In this document: in pieces, positions 1 to 9,451 of the stretch | How the letters are laid out: each line of letters begins with the position of its first letter | Numbering within the stretch: position 1 is the stretch's first letter | NCBI GenBank assembly: GCA_964655775.1 | Contig: CAZZNQ010000008.1 | Location: forward strand, 4,851 to 68,850 | Source: CAZZNQ01 sp964655775 | Lineage (GTDB): Bacteria > Planctomycetota > Brocadiia > SM23-32 | Direction: 5' to 3' | DNA: 64,000 bases | The notes under the pieces: model-generated | What the model was told of the DNA's origin: nothing | The model's database searches: none | Seen by the model: the letters and a program-made list of their open reading frames with translations, nothing else | Translations under genes and position numbers: made by a program

Positions 1-891
1 GAGGATGACGAGGTGGTCTGCTCACTGAGCGAGCACCATTCAAACTTCCTTCCGTGGTTCGTGCGCGCAAAGGTACGCCTTGTGTACCCGGTCGACGACG
101 GGACAGTCACCGTCGAGTCGTTCATGGAACAGGTGACATCCAGCACGAAGCTCGTCGCAATCGGCCACGTGTCCAACGTGACCGGAATCGTGGCGCCGGT
201 ATGCGACATCGTCGCTGAGGCGAAGAGGAAGGGGATTGCCACCCTTGTGGATGCCGCGCAATCGGTTACGCATATGCCGATAGACGTCTGGGAACTCGGA
301 TGCGATTTCATGGCATTCAGTGGCCACAAGATGCTGGGCCCGAGCGGGATAGGCGTGCTGTACGGTGACGAGGGGCGACTCGAATCGGCGGCACCATTAC
401 TCTACGGTGGAGGGATGGTGAGCCGCGCAACGCCGGACGGCTTTGTGCCGGATGCACTGCCGCACACCTTCGAGGCAGGCACGCCCAACATCGAGGGCGC
501 ACTCGGGATGGGCGCCGCTGCACGTTTCCTCATGGACCTGGGTATGGAGAACGTGCATCGGCACAGTCGGCACCTGGCGGGGGCCCTCATCGAAGGGCTT
601 GCGAGCATCGAGGGATTGCGCCTCTACCCGCCGCCATCTTCAGCCGAGAGGATGCCGGTTGCCTCGTTTGCCGTGCCAGGCCTGGCGGCAGACGATGTCG
701 CTGCCATCCTCTGCAACCGCTACAACATCATGGTCCGGTCCGGCGTACACTGCGCTGAGCCGTTGGTGCGGCACTACGGCGAGCCGGGCCTCGTGCGTGT
801 CTCCCTCTATCTCTACAACACACTCGAAGAGGTGGAGTACATCTGTGAATCGGTGCGCGGCCTCTGCAGGGCTTTCGCACCGGCCGGATGA
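1..891 (+). CDS. Cysteine desulfurase, SufS/Csd type (5' truncated)
   Basis: A fold-type I, PLP-dependent class V aminotransferase that would take sulfur from cysteine for iron-sulfur cluster or thiocofactor assembly in the cytosol. The reading frame is open from base 1, so the N-terminus (roughly the first 100 residues) lies outside the window; 296 residues are visible. Visible landmarks are the EHHSN segment near the edge, the PLP-lysine motif SGHKMLGPSGIG, and the active-site loop SGVHCAEP carrying the persulfide cysteine, which matches the short-loop SufS layout rather than IscS. It ends 72 bp before a radical SAM gene with three or more Cys clusters, so a shared transcript supplying clusters to that enzyme is plausible. 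Substrate choice between cysteine and selenocysteine cannot be read. Confidence 0.85.
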   Translation, partial: EDDEVVCSLSEHHSNFLPWFVRAKVRLVYPVDDGTVTVESFMEQVTSSTKLVAIGHVSNVTGIVAPVCDIVAEAKRKGIATLVDAAQSVTHMPIDVWELGCDFMAFSGHKMLGPSGIGVLYGDEGRLESAAPLLYGGGMVSRATPDGFVPDALPHTFEAGTPNIEGALGMGAAARFLMDLGMENVHRHSRHLAGALIEGLASIEGLRLYPPPSSAERMPVASFAVPGLAADDVAAILCNRYNIMVRSGVHCAEPLVRHYGEPGLVRVSLYLYNTLEEVEYICESVRGLCRAFAPAG

Positions 892-963
892 ACTCAGGCC
901 GTGGAGGCCCGTTCCGCCTCGCGATCACCGGCTCCGTCTGCCAGGCTGCAAGGAGAGTTGTCT

Positions 964-2484
964 ATGGCATCTGTGAACTACGGCATATGCACGGAGTGCC
1001 GGCAGCGCGTTCCCGCCGAACACGTGTTGCGCGACGGCAAGACATATCTGCGCAAGAACTGCCCGGATTGCGGACCGAGTGATGCTCTGGTCAGCTCCGA
1101 TGCACAACGGTGGCAGCGGAAGCGCGAGATCTGCCATTTCAATCCCGATGCTCCGCGCGCATGCAACCTGGACTGTTCATCGTGTGGACACAACCATCAC
1201 CCGCGGATGGTGTTTCTGGACGTGACCAACCGGTGCAACATGAACTGCCCCATCTGCATCGCCAACATTCCGGGCATGGGGTTCGAGTTTCACCCTCCGC
1301 TGAAGTACTTCGAGAAGGTTCTGCACGGTCTGGCCCGGATGGAGCCGAAGCCCGTCGTGCAGCTCTTCGGAGGCGAGCCCACAGTTCGGGATGACCTGCT
1401 GACGATCATACGTATGGCGCGCTCCGAGGGGCTCGATGTTCGCGTCGTTACGAACGGTCTGCGCTTGGCCGACGAGGACTACTGCCGCCGCCTCTGCGAA
1501 GAGAAGGTGCATGTGCTCATCGGGTTCGACGGACACAGCCCCGAAATCTACAAGCGCATGCGCAGCAATCCCGCCGCGTATGAGAAGAAGGTCAAGGCGC
1601 TGGAGAACCTGAGGCGATTCAGCTCGCACAAGAACACGATCATGTGTTGCGTGGCCCGCCACATCAACGACGAGCACATGCGGGATCTCATAGACTTCAC
1701 GCACGAGAACCGTGACTTCATTAAGTGCCTGCACCTGATTCCTTTGACCGAGACCTGGTCCGAAGGCGAGTTCGAAACCGATGTCGCCACGACCACCGAG
1801 GACGTCGAGCAGATCATCGACGAGGCATTTCCCGAGGGCCGGGTCGAGTTTCTCCCCATGGGGCCCTCGGAGAGTCTGCGGCGCGCGCTGCAGTTCTTCG
1901 ACGCCGCTCCGCTGAAGTTCGGCGGCATCCACCCCAACTGCGAGACCGCCACGTACCTGCTCACCGATGGGGAACGCTATCGTCCCTTGAGCCACTACCT
2001 GAAGCGGCCGCTGGACGATCTGGCCGAGGAAGTCGTTCGGCGCGCCAGATCCGTGGACGAGAGACTCGAAAGGCTGGACCCGGCCAAGTCCCTTCAGCGT
2101 TTGCGGGGCCGCCTCATTGCCATCCGCGCATTCGGTGGGCTCCTGCTCCGGTCCGTCAACTCCCGTTCGATCTTCCGGGGTCATCCGCTGCCGGCCCTGC
2201 TGCGGATCCTGGGCGGCTGCCTGACGGGCCGGAAGCTCAAGGAACAGCTTCGCAGGCACACGCGCGTCCAGGGAGCCATGCTCATGGTCATACTGCCGTT
2301 TGAGGAGTACCACTCCGTCGAGTCGGCGCGGCTCCACGATTGCCCGTCCGCTTTTGCGTACGGTGACCCGGTGACCGGCGAGGTCCGGACCATACCGGTG
2401 TGCCTGTGGGGTGTCTACAAGAACGATATCCAGCGAGCCATCATGGCCGGCTACGCTGAGACGGCGCTCCAGAGCGCGACGTGA
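964..2484 (+). CDS. Radical SAM protein of the Tes / MJ0619-like family
   Basis: 506 residues. ATG 964 was chosen because AGGAGAG lies 7-14 bases upstream; the frame is open further 5' without a good ribosome site. The N-terminus has two CxxC pairs (C9/C12 and C33/C36) like a rubredoxin-type site, then CNLDCSSC (C67, C71, C74) and the radical SAM motif CNMNCPIC (C91, C95, C98), followed by a GGEPTV stretch typical of SAM binding. This order, an N-terminal knuckle plus an extra cluster before the core, is that of the MJ0619-like enzymes that include archaeal tetraether synthase Tes and bacterial homologues linked to membrane-spanning lipids. More Cys residues occur near the C-terminus (DCPSAFAYGD, PVCLWG). 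The function as a lipid-joining enzyme is inferred from the family; another radical SAM alkyl- or methyltransferase is possible. Confidence 0.75.
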   Translation: MASVNYGICTECRQRVPAEHVLRDGKTYLRKNCPDCGPSDALVSSDAQRWQRKREICHFNPDAPRACNLDCSSCGHNHHPRMVFLDVTNRCNMNCPICIANIPGMGFEFHPPLKYFEKVLHGLARMEPKPVVQLFGGEPTVRDDLLTIIRMARSEGLDVRVVTNGLRLADEDYCRRLCEEKVHVLIGFDGHSPEIYKRMRSNPAAYEKKVKALENLRRFSSHKNTIMCCVARHINDEHMRDLIDFTHENRDFIKCLHLIPLTETWSEGEFETDVATTTEDVEQIIDEAFPEGRVEFLPMGPSESLRRALQFFDAAPLKFGGIHPNCETATYLLTDGERYRPLSHYLKRPLDDLAEEVVRRARSVDERLERLDPAKSLQRLRGRLIAIRAFGGLLLRSVNSRSIFRGHPLPALLRILGGCLTGRKLKEQLRRHTRVQGAMLMVILPFEEYHSVESARLHDCPSAFAYGDPVTGEVRTIPVCLWGVYKNDIQRAIMAGYAETALQSAT

Positions 2485-2531
2485 CGTGATCCACTTTCCC
2501 GCAACCACTACTCACAGTTGGAGGCCAGATC

Positions 2532-3077
2532 ATGCGTAGACTGCAGTCTGTTGCGATAGTCGCCGTCCTTGCCATCAGTCTCGGGTGCGCAGGCCCTGCT
2601 GTTTCTTCATTCAGGCCCGTGGGAGTGGGAGGCAACCTGCCTCACACGGCCGTCGAGCGCTATCGCTCGGAGATGGAGGAGGCACCCGCTTCGAGTGAGC
2701 ACACCGTGTTGCTCGAGGAGTCCAACGGCTGGCCGCTCGGAATCCTCGCCTACTGGAGACGAGGCACCGTCCACGCCATGTCCCACGGTGGAGACACCCG
2801 GTACATCGTAACCCGGTCGCGCGGTTACGGGCCGCTGTCGATGTTCTATGTCGCCGAGGATCAGGCCGTGTTCGACGCAGATGGGCGTCGTCTCAACGGC
2901 TCGAGCATGAGCTCTGTTCTTTTTGGACACATCGCCATGTTCCACAAGATGGACAATGGCGAACGCGAGCATAGGTCCGCCCACCTGGTACACCATCTGC
3001 TGAACTGGAGCAAGGGGCATGGGCGGACGCGCATCTCGCTCTTCAGCGCCCCGAACCCCGTCGAGTTCGGCGGCTGA
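2532..3077 (+). CDS. Small lipoprotein of unknown function
   Basis: 181 residues with an N-terminal signal, MRRLQSVAIVAVLAISLGC, ending in a lipobox (LGC-A) that predicts lipidation at C19. Ribosome site GGAGG lies just upstream of ATG 2532. The remainder contains no family I recognise; it has a predicted mix of strands and a His-rich end (SAHLVHHLLNW). It starts 47 bp after the radical SAM gene in the same direction, so it may share its transcript and sit in the envelope where a lipid-modifying enzyme would act. That link is only positional. Confidence 0.65.
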   Translation: MRRLQSVAIVAVLAISLGCAGPAVSSFRPVGVGGNLPHTAVERYRSEMEEAPASSEHTVLLEESNGWPLGILAYWRRGTVHAMSHGGDTRYIVTRSRGYGPLSMFYVAEDQAVFDADGRRLNGSSMSSVLFGHIAMFHKMDNGEREHRSAHLVHHLLNWSKGHGRTRISLFSAPNPVEFGG

Positions 3078-3246
3078 CTGACAGGACGTCGCCACTGCAG
3101 TATTCTGCTGCTGCCTTTCCATACATTCCTTGGCGCTGGCTCGGCGTTTGGCTTAGGCTGGGTGCTTCGGGTTGCGGCCGCGGCGTGGGTGCCTACGACG
3201 TGCGCGTGAGCGGTCGTTCGTGGCCCAGAATGGCAGGAGGCCGCCG

Positions 3247-4071
3247 GTGTTTCGCATTGTCAGCTACAACGTGCTGGATGGATTCAGGACTCACCCCGAG
3301 CGTCGGGAGAAGGTGTCCGAATGGTTGGCGGGGCAGGAGCCCGACGTTGTAGCTCTGGAGGAACTCAACGGGTACTCAGAAGAGCGTCTCCTCTGCGAGG
3401 CGCGCCGATGGGGCCACGGCCACGCAGTCCTGCTCAAACGGGAGGGATATCCCACGGGACTGACCTCACGCACGGCGATCACGGGCGTGGAACGCGCGCT
3501 CGAGGGGTATCACCACGGCGTTCTGCACGCAAGGACGGCTGGAATCGACTTTCTGGTCATCCACCTGTCGCCGCATGACTACAGCGTCCGGAAGCGGGAG
3601 TCAAGTCGGATCGCCGACTGGACTCGCAGCCTGATGGGGGAGGGCCGCGAGGTGATTGTCCTCGGGGATTTCAACTCCCTGTCTCCCGTGGACCGACCCC
3701 ACTACGAGGCGAGCGGCATGCTCGCATTTCATAGCGGGCGTGTCGAATCGCAGGCAGATCGCAACCTGAACGACGGCATGCCGGATTTCTCTGTTCATGA
3801 GACCTTCCTGGGCGCTTCCCTGGTGGACATCGTTGCCAAGCATGCCCGGGCCGGCCGAGGGCGGATCAGTTGTGCGACGCCCCTGATCCGCAAGCCCGAT
3901 ACGCCGGATTACGCCTGGGAGCGGGGTCAGCGACGCATCGATTTCATCATGGCGAGCCCCTGCCTTGCCGCACGGTCAACAGCCGCGAGAGTGGTCAACG
4001 ATAGCAGTATGGACGCGTTGTCGGATCACTATCCGGTCGTTGCCGAGTTCGACTGGCCTCCCGGACCGTAA
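3247..4071 (+). CDS. Endonuclease/exonuclease/phosphatase-fold protein
   Basis: 274 residues. GTG 3247 was taken because AGGAGG is six bases upstream and the family's first strand (FRIVSYNVLDGF) begins immediately. Catalytic landmarks of the EEP superfamily are in order: SYNV, the metal-binding Glu in EELNG, the conserved HLSPHD, GDFNSL (Asp and Asn), and the final SDHYPVVAEF with the catalytic Asp-His. No signal peptide is present with this start. The fold covers phosphodiesterases acting on nucleic acids, sphingolipids and inositol phosphates, so the substrate is open. An insertion around residues 160-220 separates the GDFN and C-terminal motifs. Confidence 0.75.
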   Translation: MFRIVSYNVLDGFRTHPERREKVSEWLAGQEPDVVALEELNGYSEERLLCEARRWGHGHAVLLKREGYPTGLTSRTAITGVERALEGYHHGVLHARTAGIDFLVIHLSPHDYSVRKRESSRIADWTRSLMGEGREVIVLGDFNSLSPVDRPHYEASGMLAFHSGRVESQADRNLNDGMPDFSVHETFLGASLVDIVAKHARAGRGRISCATPLIRKPDTPDYAWERGQRRIDFIMASPCLAARSTAARVVNDSSMDALSDHYPVVAEFDWPPGP

Positions 4072-4186
4072 TCACGTGCGTGCCCTGCATTCTCCCGATG
4101 CCGAAGGTGGCCTGAATCCGGCCCAGCAGTTAGAATGCACAGCATCCCATGTGCTGTTGGAGCAAGAGGCAGGAGAAGGAGTGAGA

Positions 4187-6220
4187 ATGAGGTTTGCACG
4201 AGTCATGAGCGGCATGATCGTCGCGGTATTCGCGGCGACCATGGTTCTGCCGTCTGCAGTTGCGGGCGAAGTGAAGGTATGGAACTACGAGATAATGGGC
4301 GACGCACATCGTGTCTCTGAACCGGGGCCGCTCGGGGCGGTCAGCATCGTGGGGGCCCGGAACGGGACATTCTCGGGTGCGGTGGCCGTCGAGTCGGAGG
4401 AAGCCATATCGGGCCTGCAGGCCAGTGTGTCATCGCTCTCGACGGACCAGGCGAACATCCGCGCGGACCGTGTGGACGTTCGCTATTCTGTATTCTGGGA
4501 CGGCGGCAGGGGAGCGCCGGGCGGTCTGGATATTCTGCTTGAGGCGCCTCCGGATAGCGTTGGGGTCAGGGATGGCCGCGCTCTGGCGGGCGTCTGGGTT
4601 ACGGTGGAGGTGCCCGAAGACGCAGCACCGGGCATGTACCGCGGCGAGCTCACGCTTCAGGCGGACGCTTTGCCCGCGACGAGCGTGCCCGTTGAGCTGA
4701 AGGTAGTGGACTGGCGCGTTCCCGATTCGAGCGATTGGCGGACGTGGACGGAGGTCATTCAATCGCCGGATACGCTGGCCATGGAGTACGACGTGCCTCT
4801 CTGGTCTGAGGAGCACTGGGACCTCATCGCCGAGAGTTTCCGGCTCATCAAGCACACCGGCAGCCGCATGGTCTACGTGCCGCTCTTGCGCAACACGAAT
4901 CAAGGGCACGCGGAGTCCATGGTGCAGTGGGTCCGGAAGCCGGACGGTTCGCTGGAGCCGGACTTCTCGATCATGGATAGATACCTGGACCTGGCGCAGG
5001 AGAATCTGGGCGATTTGAAGCGGGTCGCTTTCTTCGCATGGGACGCGTACCTGGTGACGTCGTTCCGCAAGCAGTCTTACCTGGAGCGACCGACTGTCGA
5101 TCCCAATGCCAGCGCCTACGCGCAGGGGCAGCAGCGTCTGGCCCAGCGTCGCTGGGATGTGCGCCAGCAGGGCCTGATGGTTACGATGCGAGACGAGGCG
5201 ACCGGGCAGACGGAGCCGGGCCACCTGCCGCACTATTCCGCACCCGAGAGCAGGGCGATCTGGGAGCCCGTCTACGCTGAACTGCGCGAACGCATGCGGC
5301 GGCGCGGCCTGGAGGACGTTATGGCTCTCGCGATGGTCACCGATCTGGAGCCTTCGCGTGAAGAGGTCAAGTTCCTGCAGGATGTTTCCGGCGGATTGCC
5401 CTGGGTCGCACACTCGCACTTCTGCCGCATCCGCAACAAGCCGTCGCCCAATACCGCCCTTGCCGGCATTGCCGACATCTGCTACGAGGCGCATGCCTAC
5501 GGCCTGACCTATCACGTAAACCCCGACAAAGATCCGATCTACGGCTGGCGCGTGCCGGAGCTCCGCGTCTACGTTGACCGTTTCGGACTGATGAACGGCC
5601 GCGCCCTGCGTCTCCGGCAGATGCCTCAACTGAACATCACCGGCGACCAGCGGGGGATAGGCCGCATAGGTGGCGACTACTGGCAGGTCATCAAGGACCA
5701 ACGCGGTCGCCGCTCCGGACAGGCGTTCGAGCGCTACCCCGAGAACTTCTACCGCGGCCTGAACATCAGTAACTGGCTTCTCGCGCCGGGACAGGGCGGA
5801 CCCGTGGGCACTGCGCGCCTTGAGAACCTGCACGAAGGCTTGCAGGAGTGTGAAGCGAGGATCACGATCGAGAATGCCTTGCTTGACGCGGGGACAAAGG
5901 AGCGGCTCGGTCCCGAACTCGCCAGCAGGGCGCGTTCCGCCCTCGACAAGCACCAGTGGGCAATGTGGCGCAGCATCTGGACCAACGGGGAACAACTGGA
6001 GATGCTGGGCGCCATATCGGGACGCAGCATGTACGAGGCCATCTGGTCGGGATTGTCGAAGGCGGGCGTGCAGATGCCCGGCTTCTGGGATGCTGAAGCC
6101 CGCCGGATGCGCAGCGACATGGATCGCGAGGGACTGGACTGGTTCGTGGATTCTGGATGGCGTGAGCGCAACAGGGAGCTCTTCGCGGTGGCCGCCGAGG
6201 TGCAGCAACTGCTTGAGTGA
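4187..6220 (+). CDS. Secreted GH123/DUF4091-like glycosidase-type protein
   Basis: 677 residues. ATG 4187 follows AGGAGAAGGA with good spacing and begins a classic signal peptide (positive start, hydrophobic core to about residue 25, cleavage near AVAGE), so the product is exported. Residues 30-170 form a beta-sandwich with the phrase VWVTVEVPEDAAPGMYRGEL, typical of the N-terminal domain of GH123/DUF4091 proteins. A TIM-barrel-like region follows from IQSPDTLAMEY onward. It shares many blocks with the convergent gene at 6280-9135 (NGTFSG, QSPDTLA-EY, VYVPL, QLNITG-QRG, QECEARI), so the two are paralogues. The glycan target cannot be read; amino-sugar polymers are a guess from GH123. Confidence 0.7.
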   Translation: MRFARVMSGMIVAVFAATMVLPSAVAGEVKVWNYEIMGDAHRVSEPGPLGAVSIVGARNGTFSGAVAVESEEAISGLQASVSSLSTDQANIRADRVDVRYSVFWDGGRGAPGGLDILLEAPPDSVGVRDGRALAGVWVTVEVPEDAAPGMYRGELTLQADALPATSVPVELKVVDWRVPDSSDWRTWTEVIQSPDTLAMEYDVPLWSEEHWDLIAESFRLIKHTGSRMVYVPLLRNTNQGHAESMVQWVRKPDGSLEPDFSIMDRYLDLAQENLGDLKRVAFFAWDAYLVTSFRKQSYLERPTVDPNASAYAQGQQRLAQRRWDVRQQGLMVTMRDEATGQTEPGHLPHYSAPESRAIWEPVYAELRERMRRRGLEDVMALAMVTDLEPSREEVKFLQDVSGGLPWVAHSHFCRIRNKPSPNTALAGIADICYEAHAYGLTYHVNPDKDPIYGWRVPELRVYVDRFGLMNGRALRLRQMPQLNITGDQRGIGRIGGDYWQVIKDQRGRRSGQAFERYPENFYRGLNISNWLLAPGQGGPVGTARLENLHEGLQECEARITIENALLDAGTKERLGPELASRARSALDKHQWAMWRSIWTNGEQLEMLGAISGRSMYEAIWSGLSKAGVQMPGFWDAEARRMRSDMDREGLDWFVDSGWRERNRELFAVAAEVQQLLE

Positions 6221-6279
6221 GAGCTTCCAGTGGTCTGGGCACGTGGGCCCGTAACCGGATGCTTGTCTCGGCTCGCCGT

Positions 6280-9135
6280 TCAGCGTCCGTCGGTCGGCGA
6301 GTCCATTGCCTTCTCCACTTCGCCGGCCAGCGCGTACAGGCGTTCGCTGCGTTCCTGCCATCCCGACCCGGCAAACCACCGGTGGCCGGTCACGCCGATC
6401 TGACGACAGATCGGGCTCGGCCCGGTCAGGTTGCCCCATTCATTGTTGATCTGTAGGTGGCTGATGGCCTTCAGCATGAAGTGGGTGCGTTCCACGAGCA
6501 GTTCCTCGCATCGCCCAACGAGTTCAGCGGGCAGCTTCTGTCTCGATGCCTCATCGGTCAGGGCCGCCTCAATGGCAATGCGTGCCTGGCATTCCTGGAT
6601 CCCTTCTCTCATCGCCTCGAAGTGATGCGTCGAGGCGGGACCCGTAGGTCCCGGAGCCAGAACGCACCACGGGATGTCGAGATTCCTCCATGCGCTGTGA
6701 GGGTACAGGTCATCGACCGTACCGCGGCGCCGACCGCGGGAGTCCTTCACGGCGGGCCAGAAGTCAGCGCCGCCTCGGGCGACGCCTCGCTGTGCGCCTG
6801 TAATGTTCAACTCCATCAAGTTCCGCCACCGACTGGCGGGTTGGAAGCTCTCGTATCGTGGCTGGTAGCATGCCAGGTCGCGACGCTTCCACCCGAGGTG
6901 GGTTCCCAGAGGCGGATCGTTGTTGGCGAACGTGCAGCTCAAGACTGCACTGTGGTAGCCGACCCTTAGGCCAACCCTGTTGACCTGGGCGTTTCCCTGA
7001 CTGGTTGCGACCGTGGTGACTATGCCGTCTTCAGGCCGTTCCGCCCCGCGAGTCACCGGCACATGCGAATGCGATACCCACGGAAGTCCCCTGGATACCT
7101 CGGCATAGAACTCGTCCTCTTCCCGCGTCGGCCAATCGTCGGACATCAGGCCGATCATCATCGTCTCCTCAAGGCCGCGCTCACGCATCCGGCTGTGCAA
7201 TTCCTCAAACAAGCGGGTCCAGTGCTCTTTGCTGGCAGGATCGGAGTAGGGGGCGACATGCTGCGTCTCAGTGGAGCCACTCTCAGGATCTAGCACGGTC
7301 ACCATCGGCCCTTTGCCCGCGTATTTCATTCGCTCGCTCACCAAAGCACGGTTGTGGCTCCAGGTGTCCTTGTACCCGCCGCCTTGACCCATGTAGATGT
7401 CCCACACGACGAAACAGACCACTCGCGGCCGACCTATCCGCTGCGTAGCCAGGTCGAGATATCTTTCCATCACGGAGAAGTCGAAGCTGTACGCTCCTTC
7501 CGGCGTTTCCACCCAGCGCACCATGCTCTCCGCATTGCCCAGATTTGTCTCGCAGATAAGGGGTACGTAAACGACCTGAACGCCGACCTGCCGCATCAGG
7601 TCCATGGTCTTGCCTATCAACTCGAAGTGCTTCTCCGACCAGAGGTCGACTTTGTACTCCAGCGCCAACGTATCCGGCGACTGCACCAGTTCCAGCAACG
7701 TGCGGTACTCCTCGGCATCCGGCAACGTGTAGTCCGTAACGGTCAGTTCCACGGGCACGTCGACAGGCTCCCAGCCATCGGCGCGGATCGCTATCCGCCC
7801 CTCATACCGGCCGGCCGGCACGTCCTTCGGCACGCGAACCGTCACCCAGACCGGCGCTACGGCGCCGAAGACAGGCTCGGGCCGGCCTGGGGTGTTGAGA
7901 TCGTCTGACCCGGATGGCACTTCCCGCACGGGGACTTCGGCCGGCGGTTGCGCGGCAAGTCCTCCGAGCATGGTCGGAACCCGAGGATAGCAGTTGAACT
8001 CGGGCACCCTTCTTCGGTAGATGGTCCGCTGGCCGTTGACTCCCGCCTCGCCTCCCCATGGAAAACCGTAGCGAATCCGCACCGCCGACGCAGGGATCAC
8101 AGCGTGCTTGCTCGCCAAGTCACTCGCTTTGGCCCGGAGATTCCCAATGGCCTCGTCGCAGCCGACGACCACCTTCCCGGAGAACGTGCCGTTCCGGGCT
8201 CCAGTCATCCGGATGGGGCGAAGCGGCTCGGGGCCGCCGAAGTCCAGATCGTAGTCAGCCTGCAGCATGCCGCTGTTCCAGACCTGGAACCCGGGCTGAC
8301 GCACGGCGTTTGGCGCAAGTCCATGCGCTTCTTCCGCTGTGAGTTGCACCTGATCTATCTGGCACGTGTTAAACGCGGGGTAGTAGGGGAAATAGCGCAT
8401 GCCTCGGGCGCCTTTCTTCTCTTCGAGCACCCGGCCGTACGGAGCCCGGACGATCTCCAGAGCGAGCACGTTGACGCCGGGACGGAGCAGGTCAGCGTCG
8501 ACCTGGATATTCGCTTCGCGCTGACGAAGTGCCGCTTGCTGTTCGGTCTCGCCCTGGAAGTCGCGGGGCGCCTTGCCCTCCCAGCCGCCCGGTGGAGTGA
8601 ATGCTTCCGGCTCGTATGGGTCAGCGAACATGTCCCGGCCGGTCGCGCCGTCGGGAAGGTGACGACGTGCGACCTCTCGGCCGTTCAGGTAAGCGATCAA
8701 ACCACCTCGATAGCCGACAGAGAGGCGAAGTCCACTGATCCGGGTGGGATCGGTGACCGAGAACGCACCGCGCATGCAAAGCCGGGAAAGGAAGGCCGTG
8801 CGGCACGACATGCGAGCCGGCCCGCGAAGCCAGGCTGCGTCGTCGAAATCGACCCGCTGCCAGTCATCCGCTGGAGGAGGCGTCTCCCGGTGCGCCCAGT
8901 TAAAGGTCGCCAGCAGGCGGTCGCCCTTGAACCATCGCAGGTCCATCGGCTGCGGGCCGGCGTCCGACTCGATGACGGGTGGTTTCAGCGTATGGTGCAT
9001 GCGCCAGAATCCGGTCGTATCCAAGACGACCGTGTGAGTCGCCGGCCCGGTGTCAGCCAGGCACGGTTGACTGACGAGGAACAATGTCAGCATCAATGCG
9101 ACCAAACGCCATACGCGTCCGCTAAGTGTTCTCAC
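6280..9135 (-). CDS. Secreted GH123/DUF4091-like protein with extra N-terminal jelly roll
   Basis: 951 residues from GTG 9135, chosen because it starts a signal peptide (VRTLSGRVWRLVALMLTLFL, cleavage near CLAD); the frame stays open to 9408 without secretion-like sequence. Residues about 25-280 resemble a galactose-binding jelly roll (AYLNGREVARR, GVNVLALEIV). Residues about 290-480 are the GH123/DUF4091 beta-sandwich (VWVTVRVPKDVPAGRYEG), followed by a barrel-like region with LQSPD/VQSPDTLALEY and NITGAQRGVARGG. It is convergent with and paralogous to the gene at 4187-6220, ending 59 bp from it, which suggests duplication with inversion. Catalytic acids cannot be assigned by eye. Confidence 0.7.
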   Translation of the reverse strand: MRTLSGRVWRLVALMLTLFLVSQPCLADTGPATHTVVLDTTGFWRMHHTLKPPVIESDAGPQPMDLRWFKGDRLLATFNWAHRETPPPADDWQRVDFDDAAWLRGPARMSCRTAFLSRLCMRGAFSVTDPTRISGLRLSVGYRGGLIAYLNGREVARRHLPDGATGRDMFADPYEPEAFTPPGGWEGKAPRDFQGETEQQAALRQREANIQVDADLLRPGVNVLALEIVRAPYGRVLEEKKGARGMRYFPYYPAFNTCQIDQVQLTAEEAHGLAPNAVRQPGFQVWNSGMLQADYDLDFGGPEPLRPIRMTGARNGTFSGKVVVGCDEAIGNLRAKASDLASKHAVIPASAVRIRYGFPWGGEAGVNGQRTIYRRRVPEFNCYPRVPTMLGGLAAQPPAEVPVREVPSGSDDLNTPGRPEPVFGAVAPVWVTVRVPKDVPAGRYEGRIAIRADGWEPVDVPVELTVTDYTLPDAEEYRTLLELVQSPDTLALEYKVDLWSEKHFELIGKTMDLMRQVGVQVVYVPLICETNLGNAESMVRWVETPEGAYSFDFSVMERYLDLATQRIGRPRVVCFVVWDIYMGQGGGYKDTWSHNRALVSERMKYAGKGPMVTVLDPESGSTETQHVAPYSDPASKEHWTRLFEELHSRMRERGLEETMMIGLMSDDWPTREEDEFYAEVSRGLPWVSHSHVPVTRGAERPEDGIVTTVATSQGNAQVNRVGLRVGYHSAVLSCTFANNDPPLGTHLGWKRRDLACYQPRYESFQPASRWRNLMELNITGAQRGVARGGADFWPAVKDSRGRRRGTVDDLYPHSAWRNLDIPWCVLAPGPTGPASTHHFEAMREGIQECQARIAIEAALTDEASRQKLPAELVGRCEELLVERTHFMLKAISHLQINNEWGNLTGPSPICRQIGVTGHRWFAGSGWQERSERLYALAGEVEKAMDSPTDGR

Positions 9136-9212
9136 AATCTGGTCCCGGTTTCTGTTATGGAAACCGCATCGTATCTTACGTCGCAGGCAGCCATCAACCG
9201 ACGGTGGGGAAG

Positions 9213-9249
9213 GCCCGGCCTGCCCGGTGTGTCGATCGGCAGGCCGGGC
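9213..9249. repeat. 12-bp perfect inverted repeat
   Basis: The arms GCCCGGCCTGCC (9213-9224) and GGCAGGCCGGGC (9238-9249) are exact reverse complements around a 13-base loop. No T-run follows on either strand. It lies about 80 bp upstream of the leftward start at 9135, so it could be a 5' leader hairpin, a regulator site or a dispersed palindromic repeat. Confidence 0.7.
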
Positions 9250-9422
9250 TAACGAAGCCTGTCCAGCGCAAGCGATGCAATGCCTTGAGGACAGCGTGGA
9301 GTATCGAACCCGCCGAAACGCGCAATGCCGCTTCGGGCTGAGGCAGAGCAACCGGCGCAGTCGCGGCAGCTTCGCCCTCACCGAGGGGGCAGCATTAACC
9401 CAGGACACCCCGAGCGACGGGT

Positions 9423-9451
9423 TTGCCTCGCGTTACTCGTCATGCTAGAAT
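9423..9451 (+). promoter_or_regulatory. Sigma70-like promoter for the HlyD-type gene
   Basis: TTGCCT (9423-9428), a 17-base spacer, then TAGAAT (9446-9451). Transcription would begin near 9458, about 115 bases before the start codon at 9575. Confidence 0.4.

Noticed and set aside
1177..2508. 443-codon open frame on the minus strand
   Set aside because: Antisense shadow of the radical SAM gene.
4430..6439. 669-codon open frame on the minus strand
   Set aside because: Antisense shadow of the secreted glycosidase-like gene in GC-rich sequence; no ribosome site or domain.
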